Shown here: one piece after another, positions 18,153-27,497 of the stretch
Layout: each line of letters starts with the position of its first letter
Numbering within the stretch: position 1 is the first letter of the stretch
Source of the DNA: Roseiarcus sp963820775
GTDB taxonomy: Bacteria > Pseudomonadota > Alphaproteobacteria > Rhizobiales > Beijerinckiaceae
Assembly: GCA_963820775.1 (NCBI GenBank)
Contig: CAWGBF010000001.1
Location: 310,001-374,000 of the forward strand
Length of the DNA stretch: 64,000 nucleotides
Direction of reading: 5' to 3'
Made by a program: the position numbers and the translations under genes
Notes under the pieces: generated by a model
What the model saw: only the letters and a program-made list of their open reading frames with translations
What the model was told of the DNA's origin: nothing
Database searches by the model: none

Positions 18153-18476
18153 ATGACCGACGCTCAGAATACGTTGTTCCGCACGCTCGCAGACCCGACA
18201 AGGCGCGCCATCTTCGAGCGCCTCTGCCGCGAAGGCGAGCAGACGGTCGGCGCGCTGACGGCTCAAGCCGGCATCTCGCAACCGGCCGTCTCGAAACATC
18301 TTCTGGTGCTGAAACAAGCCGGGCTGGCGCGCGACCGCCACGAAGGACGTCAGACGCATTACAGCGCCGAGGTCGGCGCCTTGGCCCCGCTGGTCGATTG
18401 GACAAGCCAGATGAAAGGGTTCTGGCAGAGCCGGTTCGACGGCCTCGAAGATCTGCTCAGAAGGATCGACAAATGA
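18153..18476 (+). CDS. ArsR-family transcriptional regulator
   Basis: A 107-residue winged-helix repressor: DPTRRAIFERLCREGEQTVG and the recognition helix region ISQPAVSKHLLVLKQAGL. There is no cysteine-rich metal site of the classical ArsR type. This subgroup is typically found with SRPBCC/AHSA1 partners, as here. Its TGA overlaps the ATG of the next gene (ATGA), so the two are translationally coupled. It probably represses its own operon through the palindrome in the promoter. Confidence 0.9.
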   Translation: MTDAQNTLFRTLADPTRRAIFERLCREGEQTVGALTAQAGISQPAVSKHLLVLKQAGLARDRHEGRQTHYSAEVGALAPLVDWTSQMKGFWQSRFDGLEDLLRRIDK

Positions 18477-18894
18477 GCAAACTCGCGACCAAAGCGAACG
18501 CAGCCGTCGAACTGATCGACGCGCGTATCAAGGAGCTCGGCGACTGGCGCGGCGAGACGCTGGCCCGCGTGCGATGTCTCATCAAAGAGGCAGACCCGGA
18601 AGCCATCGAGGAGTGGAAATGGAGAGGCGTTCCGGTGTGGTCGCACGACGGAATCCTCTGCACGGGCGAGACCTACAAGGCCGTGGTGAAACTCACCTTC
18701 GCCAAGGGCGCGCAGCGCTCGAAGACCCCTCGCGCCTTTTCAACTCGAGCCTCGATGGAAACACTCGACGAGCCGTCGACATTCATGAGGGCGAGCAGAT
18801 CGACGGAGAGGCGCTGAAAGCGCTCATTCGCGCCGCCGTAGCGCTGAACACGTCAAAGTCAGCCGCCGCCCGCCCCGCTCGTTCCAAGAAATGA
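18473..18894 (+). pseudogene. DUF1801-family protein, frameshifted
   Basis: The reading frame starts at 18473, overlapping arsR, and runs MSKLATKANAAVELIDARIK to VKLTFAKGA. Homology then continues one frame away as ALEDPSRLFNSSLDGNTRRA to the stop at 18894. Restoring one base near 18712 (GGCGCGCAGCG) would give a normal ~140-residue DUF1801 (YdhG-like) protein. The domain occurs beside ArsR/AHSA1 genes; its function is unknown. Both halves are well conserved in wording, so a sequencing deletion is as likely as real inactivation. Confidence 0.7.
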
Positions 18895-18904
18895 GGATGG
18901 ACCC

Positions 18905-19315
18905 ATGACTGGCGCCAAGACCGAAACACGCACCGTCGTCGTCGAGCGCGAGATCCATCATCCGCCCGAAAAGATCTGGCGCGCGCTGACCGAGCCGCAT
19001 CTGATCGAGGAGTGGCTGATGAAGAACGACTTCAAGCCCGTCGCCGACCACAAGTTCAATCTTCGCGGCGATTGGGGCGCCGTCGACTGCCAGGTCCTCA
19101 AGGTCCAGCCGCTGACGACGCTGTCCTACAGCTGGGCAGCCCATGGACTTGAGAGCGTGGTCACCTGGACGCTCACCCCGACGGGCAAAGGCACGAATTT
19201 GCGGATGGAGCAGTCGGGCTTCCGGACGGACCAGGAGCAGTTCTACCAGGGCGCGAAGATCGGTTGGGCGAACTTCTTCGCCAAGCTGGAGCAGGTGCTG
19301 GCGCGGAGCGATTGA
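18905..19315 (+). CDS. SRPBCC (AHSA1-type) protein
   Basis: A 136-residue START-like fold protein: VEREIHHPPEKIWRALTEPH at the N-terminus and GWANFFAKLEQVL at the end are typical of the activator-of-Hsp90-like (AHSA1) domain. It may bind a hydrophobic ligand. It is the third gene of the arsR operon, starting ten bases after the DUF1801 frame, and in such operons it is a common partner of the ArsR protein. Confidence 0.85.
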   Translation: MTGAKTETRTVVVEREIHHPPEKIWRALTEPHLIEEWLMKNDFKPVADHKFNLRGDWGAVDCQVLKVQPLTTLSYSWAAHGLESVVTWTLTPTGKGTNLRMEQSGFRTDQEQFYQGAKIGWANFFAKLEQVLARSD

Positions 19316-19385
19316 GGGCGCCTGCATCGTGCACCCCGCGTGTCGCTGACCAGCATGAGGCCACGTACGGCGACGTTCGTGCGGG

Positions 19386-19676
19386 ATCGTAAGCTTTCGG
19401 GACGGGTGGCTGCGGGCTTTCTTCGTGGAAGACGTGCGATCGCCGCGGATCCCTTCGGATATCGAAAGCCGGCTTCCGCAAGCTCCAGATACCGACGACG
19501 CGACGACGGACCGGGACCTGCGGTCGCCGCCCAGCAACCGCTTTGAGAAGCTCCGCGGCGAGCTCGCGGGCCTTCACTCAGTCCGTGTCAGCGATCGTTG
19601 GCGGCTCATCTTCCGCTGGGACGCTGGCCACGGCTAGGCGGAGGGCGTCTATCTCGACGACCACAGCCACAAATGA
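19386..19676 (+). pseudogene. HigB-type toxin, decayed
   Basis: Translation in one frame recovers a RelE/HigB ribosome-dependent RNase: IVSFRDGWLRAFFVEDVRSP at the N-terminus and FEKLRGELAGLHSVRVSDRW near the end. Three defects are visible. There is no start codon where Met is expected (ATC at 19386). Two compensating small deletions scramble the middle (RLPQAPDT instead of a RLFRKLQM-like stretch). A TAG at 19635 replaces a codon thirteen residues before the natural end (AEGVYLDDHSHK). The partner higA is intact seven bases downstream. This looks like true toxin loss rather than one sequencing error. Confidence 0.7.
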
Positions 19677-19683
19677 GGCGACG

Positions 19684-19992
19684 ATGCTGACGACAAAACG
19701 CAAGCCGGCGACGGTCGGCGAAATCCTGGTGGAGGAGTTCATGCGGCCGATGGGGCTGACGCAGACCGCGCTGGCTGAGGCGATGGGCGTTCACCGCAAA
19801 CATGTCAACGAGTTGTGCAACGATCGGCGCGCCGTGATGGCGGCGACGGCCCTGATCCTGGCCCGCGTGTTCGGAAACAGTGCAGACTTCTGGCTTAACC
19901 TCCAGCGGCGCGGCGATCTATGGGAAGCGATGAACAGCCCCCGCGAGCGGAAACGGATCGAGCGCGCAAGGCCGCTCCGTCGTGCGGCGTAG
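19684..19992 (+). CDS. higA: HigA-family antitoxin
   Basis: A 102-residue XRE-type helix-turn-helix antitoxin: VGEILVEEFMRPMGLTQTAL and HVNELCNDRRAVMAATALIL are characteristic of HigA. It would normally neutralise HigB and repress the operon. The ATG at 19684 is chosen because it begins the conserved domain right after the higB remnant; the longer upstream frame has no homology. With HigB broken it is probably a leftover, or has become a plain DNA-binding regulator. Confidence 0.85.
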   Translation: MLTTKRKPATVGEILVEEFMRPMGLTQTALAEAMGVHRKHVNELCNDRRAVMAATALILARVFGNSADFWLNLQRRGDLWEAMNSPRERKRIERARPLRRAA

Positions 19993-20129
19993 GCTCCGCT
20001 CCGCGAAGAACAGCGGAACCCGCGAGATCCTTGCTCTTCCGCCGAGGGAACGAGGAGATCAAGCGGTTTATCCTCACCGGGCGCGTCTTCGGAAGGGCTC
20101 TGTGAGGCGCCCAAGCGCATTCGTTGATA

Positions 20130-20174
20130 TTGACGCGCGCGTCCTGATGATGTCTATCAATCGTAGATATCATC
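20130..20174 (+). promoter_or_regulatory. vapB promoter/operator palindrome
   Basis: GATGATGTCTA (20146-20156) and TAGATATCATC (20164-20174) form an inverted repeat with 10 of 11 positions matching and a 7-base loop, 22 bases before vapB. TTGACG (20130-20135) lies just upstream and would place the -10 region inside the palindrome, as expected for an autoregulated antitoxin. Confidence 0.5.
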
Positions 20175-20196
20175 GCCCTTACTCGTTGAGCCGCCA

Positions 20197-20445
20197 ATGG
20201 CCGCAAAAGCGAAGATCTTCATGCACAGGCGGAGTCGGGCCGTACGCCTGCCGAAAGGATTCCGCCTGCCGGGTAACGAAGTGCGGGTCACCAAGGTAGG
20301 CGACAAGGTGACCTTCGAGCCGCTGAAGAAAGCGCCCTTCGACATCGAGGTTTGGCGCGCGGAGCTCGTCGCCGCTGGCGCGAGAACCTTCCTGCCCGAG
20401 GGACTGCCGGAAGACGAGCCGACTCCGGCGATTGCGTCGATATAA
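20197..20445 (+). CDS. vapB: VapB-type antitoxin without adjacent VapC
   Basis: An 82-residue AbrB/SpoVT-fold protein: KAKIFMHRRSRAVRLPKGFR at the N-terminus and a Pro/Glu-rich toxin-binding tail (LPEGLPEDEPTP). VapB normally binds its promoter and blocks the VapC PIN-domain RNase. The region from its stop to uvrC (20446-20592) contains no PIN domain frame, so the toxin is missing. It may be an orphan regulator, or it may act with a VapC elsewhere. Confidence 0.8.
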   Translation: MAAKAKIFMHRRSRAVRLPKGFRLPGNEVRVTKVGDKVTFEPLKKAPFDIEVWRAELVAAGARTFLPEGLPEDEPTPAIASI

Positions 20446-20540
20446 ACTTGGTAGAGCGCTACAAGCGAACCAGCTGCATAGCCTTGGCGAAACGTCCTCT
20501 GCTGAGGTTCCAGGCCCTCATCGGCCGACCACAGGGCCTT

Positions 20541-20579
20541 CGGCCACCTTCTCCCGGACGGGAGAAGGGAAAGTGGCCG
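20541..20579. repeat. palindromic intergenic repeat (CCTTCTCCC type)
   Basis: CCTTCTCCC (20547-20555) and GGGAGAAGG (20560-20568) pair perfectly around GGAC, and the flanking CGGCCA/TGGCCG extends the stem. It is a kind of short palindrome common between genes in rhizobial genomes. It lies between the ends of vapB and uvrC and may act as a transcript-end stabiliser. Confidence 0.6.
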
Positions 20580-20592
20580 CCGCGCGTGCTCC

Positions 20593-22598
20593 TCACCTCG
20601 CCCGGTTCTCGTGGAAAAAGTCGTAGACCAGCTTCGCGGTGGCGGCGTTGAGGCCCGGCGTCTTTTCGAGGTCGGTTAGGCCAGCTTTGGCGACATCCTT
20701 GGCCGAGCCGAAGGCGAACAGGAGCGCGCGTTTGCGCGCCGGCCCGATTCCAGGGATCTCGTCGAGCGGGCTTTTCACAAACTCCTTCTTGCGCCGCGCG
20801 CGGTGGGTTCCGACAGCGAAGCGATGCGCCTCGTCGCGTAGACGCTGGATGAAGAACAAAGCCGGATCGCGGGGCGAGAGCTTGAACGACTCTTGCCCCT
20901 CGACGAAGAAGGTTTCGCGGCCGGCGTTGCGGTCGGGGCCCTTCGCGATCGCGGTAAGCCTCACGCCTTCGACGCCGAGCGAGCTCATGACTTCGCGCGC
21001 CGCCTCGAATTGTCCCCGCCCGCCGTCGACGATGACAAGGTCCGGCGTATCGGGAAAGCCGCCGGGCTCCGCCGTTTCGCCGTGCCGCTTCAGGCGAGCG
21101 AAGCGGCGCGTCAAGACTTCGCGCATCATGCCGTAATCGTCGCCGGGCGTGAGGTCTGCGCTTTTGATGTTGAAGGTCCGGTACTGGTTCTTGACGAAGC
21201 CTTCGGGTCCGGCGACGACCATCGCCCCGATCGCGTTGGTCCCCATGATGTGGGAATTGTCGTAGATCTCGACCCGCCGGATCGGATGGTCGACGCCGAA
21301 GGCCGCGCCCAGCGCGGTGACAAGCTTTTCCTGGGTCGCCGATTCCGCGAGCTTGCGCGACAAAGCTTGTTGCGCGTTGCGCATGGCGTCGTCGACCAGA
21401 TCCTTTTTTTCCCCGCGGCGAGGGGCGCCGATGGCGATGCGATGTCCGACGCGCGCGCTTAAGACTTCGCACAAGGTCTCGGCGCTCGGAACCGGATGGC
21501 TCAGCAGGACCAGCCGCGGCGCCGGCCGGTCGAGATAGAATTGCGCCAGAAACGAGTTCGAGCACTTCCTCGCAGGAGAGCGCCCGGTCGGCGCGCGGGA
21601 AATAGGCGCGGTTGCCCCAGTTCTGGTAAGTGCGGAAAAAGAACACTTCGACGCAGAACTGTCCCGCCTCCTCGGTGACCGCGAACACGTCGGCTTCGGC
21701 GATCGAGCGAGGATTGACGCTCTGCTCGCCTTGGATCGCGGAGAGCGCGCTGATGCGGTCGCGGAGCCGCGCCGCGCTTTCGAAATCGAGCGCCGCGGCG
21801 GCTTCGTTCATTGCGCCCGCTAAACGGGCCTTGATGGCGCGGCTGCGGCCGGAAAGGAAATCGCGCGCTTCCGTCACCAGATTCGCATAGTCGTCGAGCG
21901 CGATCTCACCAGTGCAGGGCGCCGAGCAGCGCTTGATCTGATAGAGCAGGCACGGCCGAGTACGATTTACGTAAAAACTGTCGGAGCAGGTGCGCAGGAG
22001 AAACGCCCGCTGCAGGGAGTTGAGGGTGCGAAATACCGCGCCGGCGCTGGCGAACGGGCCGAAATAGTCGCCGGCGAGATTGCGCGCGCCGCGATGCTTG
22101 ATGAGCCTTGCCGCCGGATGCCCGGTGCAGATCAGGATATAGGGAAAGCTCTTGTCGTCGCGCAGCGTGACGTTGTAGCGCGGCTTCAGTTGCTTGATGA
22201 GATTCGCCTCGAGCAGCAACGCCTCGGCGTCCGAACTCGGTGGTGACGAACACCATCGAGCGGGTCTGCGCCACCATGCGCTCGATGCGGCTTGGCTGAC
22301 GCTCGGGCGCCATATAGGCGGCGATGCGCTTCTTGATCGAGCGCGCCTTGCCGACATAGAGCACCTCGCCCTCTGCCCCGATCATGCGATAAACGCCTGG
22401 CCCGAGCGGCGCGTGGCGCCAGAATTCCCGGATCGCCTCGGCGCCGCGCGCAACGCGCGCCGGCTCCGCCGGCGGCTCGTCGATGGCGATGTCGAGGGGA
22501 GCGGAATCGGGCGCGAGCTCGCGCGCGAGCGCGGCTTCTTCCCGCGCCTCGGCCGCGGGCGCTTCGCCGGGAGGAAAGGTTTTAGACGCGCCGCTCAT
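20593..22598 (-). pseudogene. uvrC: excinuclease ABC subunit C, two frameshifts
   Basis: UvrC makes the dual incisions of nucleotide excision repair. The three frames together cover the whole protein: GIY-YIG domain (LGPGVYRMIGAEGEVLYVGK), UVR motif region, RNase H-like endonuclease domain (VDGGRGQFEAAREV) and the C-terminal helix-hairpin-helix pair (IPGIGPARKRALL). An extra base in an AA pair (22234-22235) and another in AAA (21550-21552) break the frame; removing one base at each restores a standard protein of about 660 residues. Such a gene is rarely lost, so sequence error is likely. The ATG at 22598 is taken as start. Confidence 0.85.
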
Positions 22599-22779
22599 GA
22601 GCGACCTATCTAGGCGCAAGGGGCTGCGGTGGGAATAGCTGGGACGCGGCGCTGGGTCGCCGCTGGCCGCGCGCTAGACGTTAAGCGCGTTTACGACTAG
22701 CTGTTGGCGCGGGCGGCTTAACGGATTATTAACCTTGCCTCGCGGCGGCGGATGGGCCGCGGGCGGGAGCTGGTTGAGA

Positions 22780-23334
22780 GTGAGTTCAAGCATCGAAGAC
22801 CCGGTCAGAGCGTTTGTCGCGGGTCTCAGTTTGCTGTTGGCGTGCGTGATGCTCGGCGGCTGCAACGATGTCGCCGCGAACCCGCCGAATGCGGACGCGC
22901 GCCCAGAGTTCGTCCTGCGCGACGACGCCAATATGGCCGGCGCAACGGTCGCGATCGTATCAGTCGACGGCGCGCCGGCCGACCTTTCGGAGAGTTTCCG
23001 CCAGAGCCTTGACCAGGCGGCGTCGGCCCGCCGGATCGCGATAGCGCCGCCGGCCAAGGCGCGCTATCTCGTGCGCGGTTATGTTACCGCTTCGCCGATC
23101 GAGGGCGGCGCCGAGGTCGATATCGTCTGGGACGTGTTCACGCCGGACAAGCGCCGCGCCCAGCGACTTAGCGACGCAATCGCGGTCAAGGGCTCCGGCG
23201 ACGAGGCCTGGGCGATGATCGACGACGCGGCGCTTAACAGCGTCGCCGCCAAATGCGCTGATGACCTCGCCGCCTATCTGTCCAATACGCCGGAGGCCGC
23301 GCCCGCGAGTGCAGCTCTCAGCTACGCCCAATAG
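22780..23334 (+). CDS. conserved lipoprotein of unknown function
   Basis: About 184 residues from a GTG at 22780. A signal sequence with the lipobox MLGGC puts the lipidated cysteine near residue 28, so it should be anchored in the inner or outer membrane. The rest (PEFVLRDDANMAGATVAIVS onward) resembles no family I can name; it has an alternating strand/helix look and no obvious catalytic residues. It ends in a terminator just before prs. Confidence 0.7.
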   Translation: MSSSIEDPVRAFVAGLSLLLACVMLGGCNDVAANPPNADARPEFVLRDDANMAGATVAIVSVDGAPADLSESFRQSLDQAASARRIAIAPPAKARYLVRGYVTASPIEGGAEVDIVWDVFTPDKRRAQRLSDAIAVKGSGDEAWAMIDDAALNSVAAKCADDLAAYLSNTPEAAPASAALSYAQ

Positions 23335-23343
23335 GGCTTTTTT
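23326..23343 (+). terminator. rho-independent terminator after the lipoprotein gene
   Basis: GCCC-AATA-GGGC followed by TTTTTTC overlaps the last codons of the lipoprotein gene. The stem is short, but the T run is good. Confidence 0.6.
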
Positions 23344-23474
23344 CTTGTGGACATCCGGGCGGCGCACGCCCGCCGCAATACCAGGGTCATGTTGTTCGAG
23401 CGTCGAGCGGCTGCTATGACCCGCCGCGTCCGCGCGCTCAAGCGCGATCTGAAGCGCGCCTTTGGAGAGCGGCC

Positions 23475-24422
23475 GTGCCCGGCAAGATGAAGATTTTGGC
23501 CGGCAATTCCAATCGACCGCTGGCCGAGGCGATCGCCGCCTATCTCGGCGAGCCGCTGACCAGCTGTCACGTTCGGCGCTTCGCCGACCTCGAGATCTTC
23601 GTCGAAATCCTCGAGAACGTGCGCGGACGCGACGCCTTCATCATCCAGTCGACGTCCTATCCGGCGAACGACAATCTGATGGAGTTGCTCATCATGATCG
23701 ATGCGCTGCGGCGCGCCTCGGCGCAGCGCATCACGGCGGTCATCCCCTATTTCGGCTACGCTCGCCAGGATCGAAAGCCTGGGCCGCGCTCGCCCATCTC
23801 CGCCAAGCTGGTGGCCAATCTCATCACCCGCGCCGGCGCTGACCGGGTGCTGACGGTCGATCTGCACGCCGGCCAGATCCAGGGATTTTTCGACATCCCC
23901 ACCGACAATCTGTTCGCCGCCCCGACCATGGTTCGCGACATCCAGGCCCATCATAACGGCAGCAAGAACGTGATGGTCGTTTCCCCCGACGTCGGCGGCG
24001 TGGTGCGCGCCCGCGCGCTCGCAAAGCGCCTCGACGCGCCGCTCGCCATCGTCGACAAGCGGCGCGACCGGGCGGGCGAATTGGAAGTGATGAACGTGAT
24101 CGGCGATATCGCCGGCCGCAATTGCGTGCTGCTCGACGATATCGTCGATTCGGGCGGCACGCTGTGCAACGCCGCTGACGCATTGCTCGAGAAGGGCGCG
24201 GCGAGCGTATCGGCCTACATCACCCACGGCGTGCTGTCGGGCGGGGCGGTCGCCCGCGTCGCCGCGTCGAAGCTGAGCGAACTGGTGCTTACCGATACGA
24301 TCCAGCCGACCGAAGCAGTGCGTGTGGCGCGCAACATCCGCGTGATCTCAATCGCCCCCCTGATTGGTGAGGCGATCGGCCGTATCGCGAAGGAAGAGAG
24401 CGTCTCGTCACTGTTCAATTAG
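23475..24422 (+). CDS. prs: ribose-phosphate pyrophosphokinase
   Basis: Makes PRPP from ribose 5-phosphate and ATP, the precursor for nucleotides, His, Trp and NAD. The 315 residues show the ATP/flexible loop and the metal-binding signature DLHAGQIQGFFDIPTDN, and the PRPP-binding loop CVLLDDIVDSGGTL. The GTG at 23475 has GGAGAG five bases upstream, favouring it over the ATG at 23487. It is a single gene, flanked by a terminator upstream and 140 bases of empty sequence downstream. Confidence 0.96.
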   Translation: MPGKMKILAGNSNRPLAEAIAAYLGEPLTSCHVRRFADLEIFVEILENVRGRDAFIIQSTSYPANDNLMELLIMIDALRRASAQRITAVIPYFGYARQDRKPGPRSPISAKLVANLITRAGADRVLTVDLHAGQIQGFFDIPTDNLFAAPTMVRDIQAHHNGSKNVMVVSPDVGGVVRARALAKRLDAPLAIVDKRRDRAGELEVMNVIGDIAGRNCVLLDDIVDSGGTLCNAADALLEKGAASVSAYITHGVLSGGAVARVAASKLSELVLTDTIQPTEAVRVARNIRVISIAPLIGEAIGRIAKEESVSSLFN

Positions 24423-24562
24423 CGGACTTATCCCCACCGAATGGCGTCGTGCGGCTGGCGTCGACGCGATGGCGGTTATTCGAGTCGCGCTCGGTCATTT
24501 CGGCGTCATGATGTGGGAGCACATCCTCGCCTACTGCGATTTCGCGCGGGAGGGGATGAACA

Positions 24563-26040
24563 ATGCTTCGTTCAACGACATTCAAAGCCGCTTTACTGTT
24601 GTCTGTGGGCGCCGTCGCTCCAGCCCGGGCCGGTGTGAGTTTGCTCGCGATTGGAACTTTGGACGGAGCCAGCGATCTGTCAGGCCTGACCGGAACTCTG
24701 GAAAACGGAGTGCCCGCGAATATTCTAGGGGGCCTTGGCTCGGGCATCGCTTTCGCGGGGGGGCGACACGTTTCTCACGGTTCCTGACCGTGGTCCCAAC
24801 GCCGTCCCCTTCAATTCAAATATCGACAATACGGCCTCGTATATCAATCGGTTTCAGACGCTGAAGCTTAACCTTACGGCGAACCCAGGGAGCGCGCTTC
24901 CTTTCACGCTTACGCCCACCCTCACAAAGACCACCCTGCTCTACAGCTCTACGCCGCTCATCTACGGAACCGGCGCCGGCCTCGGCGTCGGGCCAGGCGC
25001 GCCAGGTCAGAACACGCCGGACAAGTTCTATTTCACCGGACGGTCCGACAATTTCGGACCCGGAGGCTCTTTGGTGACCACGAACGCGCGCTTCGACCCT
25101 GAATCGGTTCGCGTCTCCAATGACGGAAAGAGCGTCTTCATCTCCGACGAATACGGGCCGTATGTGCGGCAGTTCGATCGCGCCACCGGGCAAGTGATCA
25201 AGACCTTCACTCTGCCCAGCAATCTCTCTGTCGCGTTTCAATCCCCTCAGGGCGCCGTCGAAACGAGCACCAACACGAGCGGGCGCACCGACAACAAGGG
25301 CATGGAAGGCCTCGCGCTGACGCCGGATGGCAAGACGCTGGTAGGCGTCATGCAGGCTCCGCTCATCCAGGATTCCGCCAAGGGCGACCCCGCCAACAAA
25401 ACCGTTCGCCTCGTGACGATCGACATCGCGACCGGCGACAACAAGGAGTTCGCCTATAACCTGACAGCGGGGTCAGGCGTGAGCGATATCGTCGCGCTCA
25501 ACGATCACCAATTCCTGGTCGACGAGCGCGATGGGCACGGCCGCGCTGACGGTAGCGACGCGGTCGCGAAGCAGTTGTTCATCATCGACACCGACGGGGC
25601 TACGGACGTGACGGATCTCTCCGGACAGGCCCTCGCTGACGCCGCTATCCCGAAGAGCGGGCCGTTCCTCGATATCGTTGCGGCGCTGGGAGAGGCTGGC
25701 ATTCCGCCATCGGAAGTGCCCGCGAAGATTGAAGGGCTGGCCTTCGGACAAGATGTCACGGTCGATGGCCAGGTCGAGCACACGCTCTACGTGTCGAACG
25801 ACAACGACTTCCTTTCGCAAGTCGCGCCGGCCGATGGTTCGATGGTCGACAATCCGAACCAGTTCTTCGTGTTCGGCTTCACCGACGCCGATCTGGCGAA
25901 GTTCGGCGTTGACGAGTTCGCGCGCCAAGATTTCGCCGCTGTTCCTGAGCTCTCCCACCTGGGCGATGATGATTTTCGGCTTCGTCGGGTTGAGCTTCAT
26001 GGTCGCTCGCCGCAAGCGCGAAGCCCTGCGCGTAGGCTAA
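24563..26040 (+). pseudogene. phytase-like secreted protein with PEP-CTERM anchor, two frameshifts
   Basis: A signal peptide (MLRSTTFKAALLLSVGAVAP...) leads into an esterase-like/phytase-like beta-propeller domain (FDPESVRVSNDGKSVFISDE; KGMEGLALTPDGKTLVGVMQ). It ends in a PEPxxWA-type C-terminal sorting signal (VPE.STWAMMIFGFVGLSFM, then RRKRE). The frame breaks at a run of seven G (24757-24763; six expected) and again at CCC (25954-25956; two expected) inside the sorting signal. Both are one-base insertions in homopolymers, so the gene is probably intact in the organism. The product would be exported and processed by an exosortase; the substrate is unknown. Confidence 0.75.
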
Positions 26041-26086
26041 TCTAACCATTCGCCGAGGGCGTTGGCGAGGAATTACCTGGCTGGAA

Positions 26087-26116
26087 AAGGCTGCGCCCTG
26101 ACAGCGCGGCCTTTTT
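26087..26116 (+). terminator. rho-independent terminator after the PEP-CTERM gene
   Basis: AAGGC-T-GCGC pairs with GCGC-G-GCCTT, followed by a T run (26112-26116), about 50 bases after the stop codon. Confidence 0.6.
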
Positions 26117-26317
26117 GCTTTGAAGGGCTCGGGATCGCCAGTCCGGCTTCATGTCCTCGCTTCCGCTTGCTCTCGGTAATTTGCCCGCATAGTCTTCGTT
26201 CTGCGCTGGGAACGGCTCGACCGTGCTTGACAGTCAAGTTCAGGCGGACCTGCTCGGCCACCCGGTTAGTTTGTCGGCGCGAGCTTGGGAGCGGCTCGCG
26301 CCAAACGGAGGTCAGAT

Positions 26318-27331
26318 ATGTTCGGTCGCATCACGCTCATGACGACAGCGGCTCTTGCCGGAAGTCTTCTCTCCTCCGTCGCGGCCTATGCGGCCGACAC
26401 CATTAAGCCCGCGGTTCTTTATGATCTTGGCGGCAAGTTCGACAAATCGTTCAACGAGGGCGTGTTCAACGGCGCGACAAAGTTCAAGAAGGAAACCGGG
26501 ATCGATTTCCGCGACCTCGAGATCCAAAACGAGTCACAGCGCGAGCAGGTTCTTCGCAAGTTCGCCAAGGACGGCTTCTCGCCGATCATGACTGTCGGCT
26601 TCGCCTGGGAGACCGCGCTGAAGAAAATGGCGCCGGAATACCCCAAGACGAAATTCGGCATCATCGATGACGTTGTCGACCTGCCCAATGTCCAGTCGGT
26701 CGTGTTCAAGGAGCAAGAGGGCTCGTTCGTTGTCGGAGTGATCGCGGCCGATACGTCAAAGACCGGCAAGGTCGGATTCGTTGGTGGCATGGACATTCCG
26801 TTGATTTCGAAGTTTGAGTGCGGATATGCGCAGGGCGTCAAATACGCCTCCGACGGCAAGGTGGAGGTGTTCGCCAATATGACTGGCACGACGCCCGCGG
26901 CCTGGAACGACCCGGTCAAGGGCGGCGAGCTCGCCAAGTCGCAGATGGATCGCGGCGCCGACATCGTTTACGCGGCAGCCGGCGCGACCGGTCAGGGGGT
27001 GCTGAAGGCGGCGGCGGACGCAGGCAAGTTCGGCATTGGCGTCGATTCCAACCAGAACGGTCTCTTCCCGGGCAAAATCCTGACTTCGATGCTGAAGCAT
27101 GTCGACGTCGCGACGTACAAGTCGTTCATGGACGCCAAAAACGGAACCTGGAAGCCAGGCGTCCTGGATCTCGGCCTGAAGGAAGATGGCGTCGACTACG
27201 CGGTCGATGACAACAACAAGGCCATTCTCACTCCGGAAGTCAGAGCCAAGGCGGACCAGGCGAAAGCGGATATCATCTCGGGCAAGATTCAGGTCCACGA
27301 CTACATGTCCGACAACAAGTGCCCGACGTAA
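26318..27331 (+). CDS. BMP-family ABC transporter substrate-binding protein (nucleoside type)
   Basis: A 337-residue periplasmic protein of the basic-membrane-protein/PnrA family, which binds purine or pyrimidine nucleosides. A signal peptide (FGRITLMTTAALAGSLLSSV...AYA) is followed by KPAVLYDLGGKFDKSFNEGV and the conserved GFVGGMDIP. There is no lipobox cysteine, so it is soluble in the periplasm. The ATG at 26318 has GGAGG upstream. Together with the ATPase and two permeases downstream it forms a complete uptake system, and the salvage enzymes that follow support nucleosides as substrate. Confidence 0.88.
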   Translation: MFGRITLMTTAALAGSLLSSVAAYAADTIKPAVLYDLGGKFDKSFNEGVFNGATKFKKETGIDFRDLEIQNESQREQVLRKFAKDGFSPIMTVGFAWETALKKMAPEYPKTKFGIIDDVVDLPNVQSVVFKEQEGSFVVGVIAADTSKTGKVGFVGGMDIPLISKFECGYAQGVKYASDGKVEVFANMTGTTPAAWNDPVKGGELAKSQMDRGADIVYAAAGATGQGVLKAAADAGKFGIGVDSNQNGLFPGKILTSMLKHVDVATYKSFMDAKNGTWKPGVLDLGLKEDGVDYAVDDNNKAILTPEVRAKADQAKADIISGKIQVHDYMSDNKCPT

Positions 27332-27348
27332 GTGGGCGCTTTCATATC

Positions 27349-27458
27349 CTTCGAGACACGATGCTTCGCATCGCTCCTTGAGGCATGAGGACGTGAGGGA
27401 TCGACCCTGCCTACGCCCCTCATGCTGAGGAGCGCCGCGCAAGCGGCGCGTCTCGAAG
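27349..27458. repeat. palindromic intergenic repeat (CTTCGAGAC type)
   Basis: Perfect 9-base outer arms CTTCGAGAC (27349-27357) and GTCTCGAAG (27450-27458), a nested pair (GCATGAGG with CCTCATGC) and inner hairpins (CGATGCTTCGCATCG; GCGCCGCGCAAGCGGCGCG). It is a kind of dispersed element of Rhizobiales genomes and lies within the transporter operon, between the binding-protein and ATPase genes. It may set the ratio of the two by partial termination or RNA processing. Confidence 0.7.
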
Positions 27459-27497
27459 CACGGTAGGGGTCGCTGAACTGAATGTCGGGGAAAGCGC

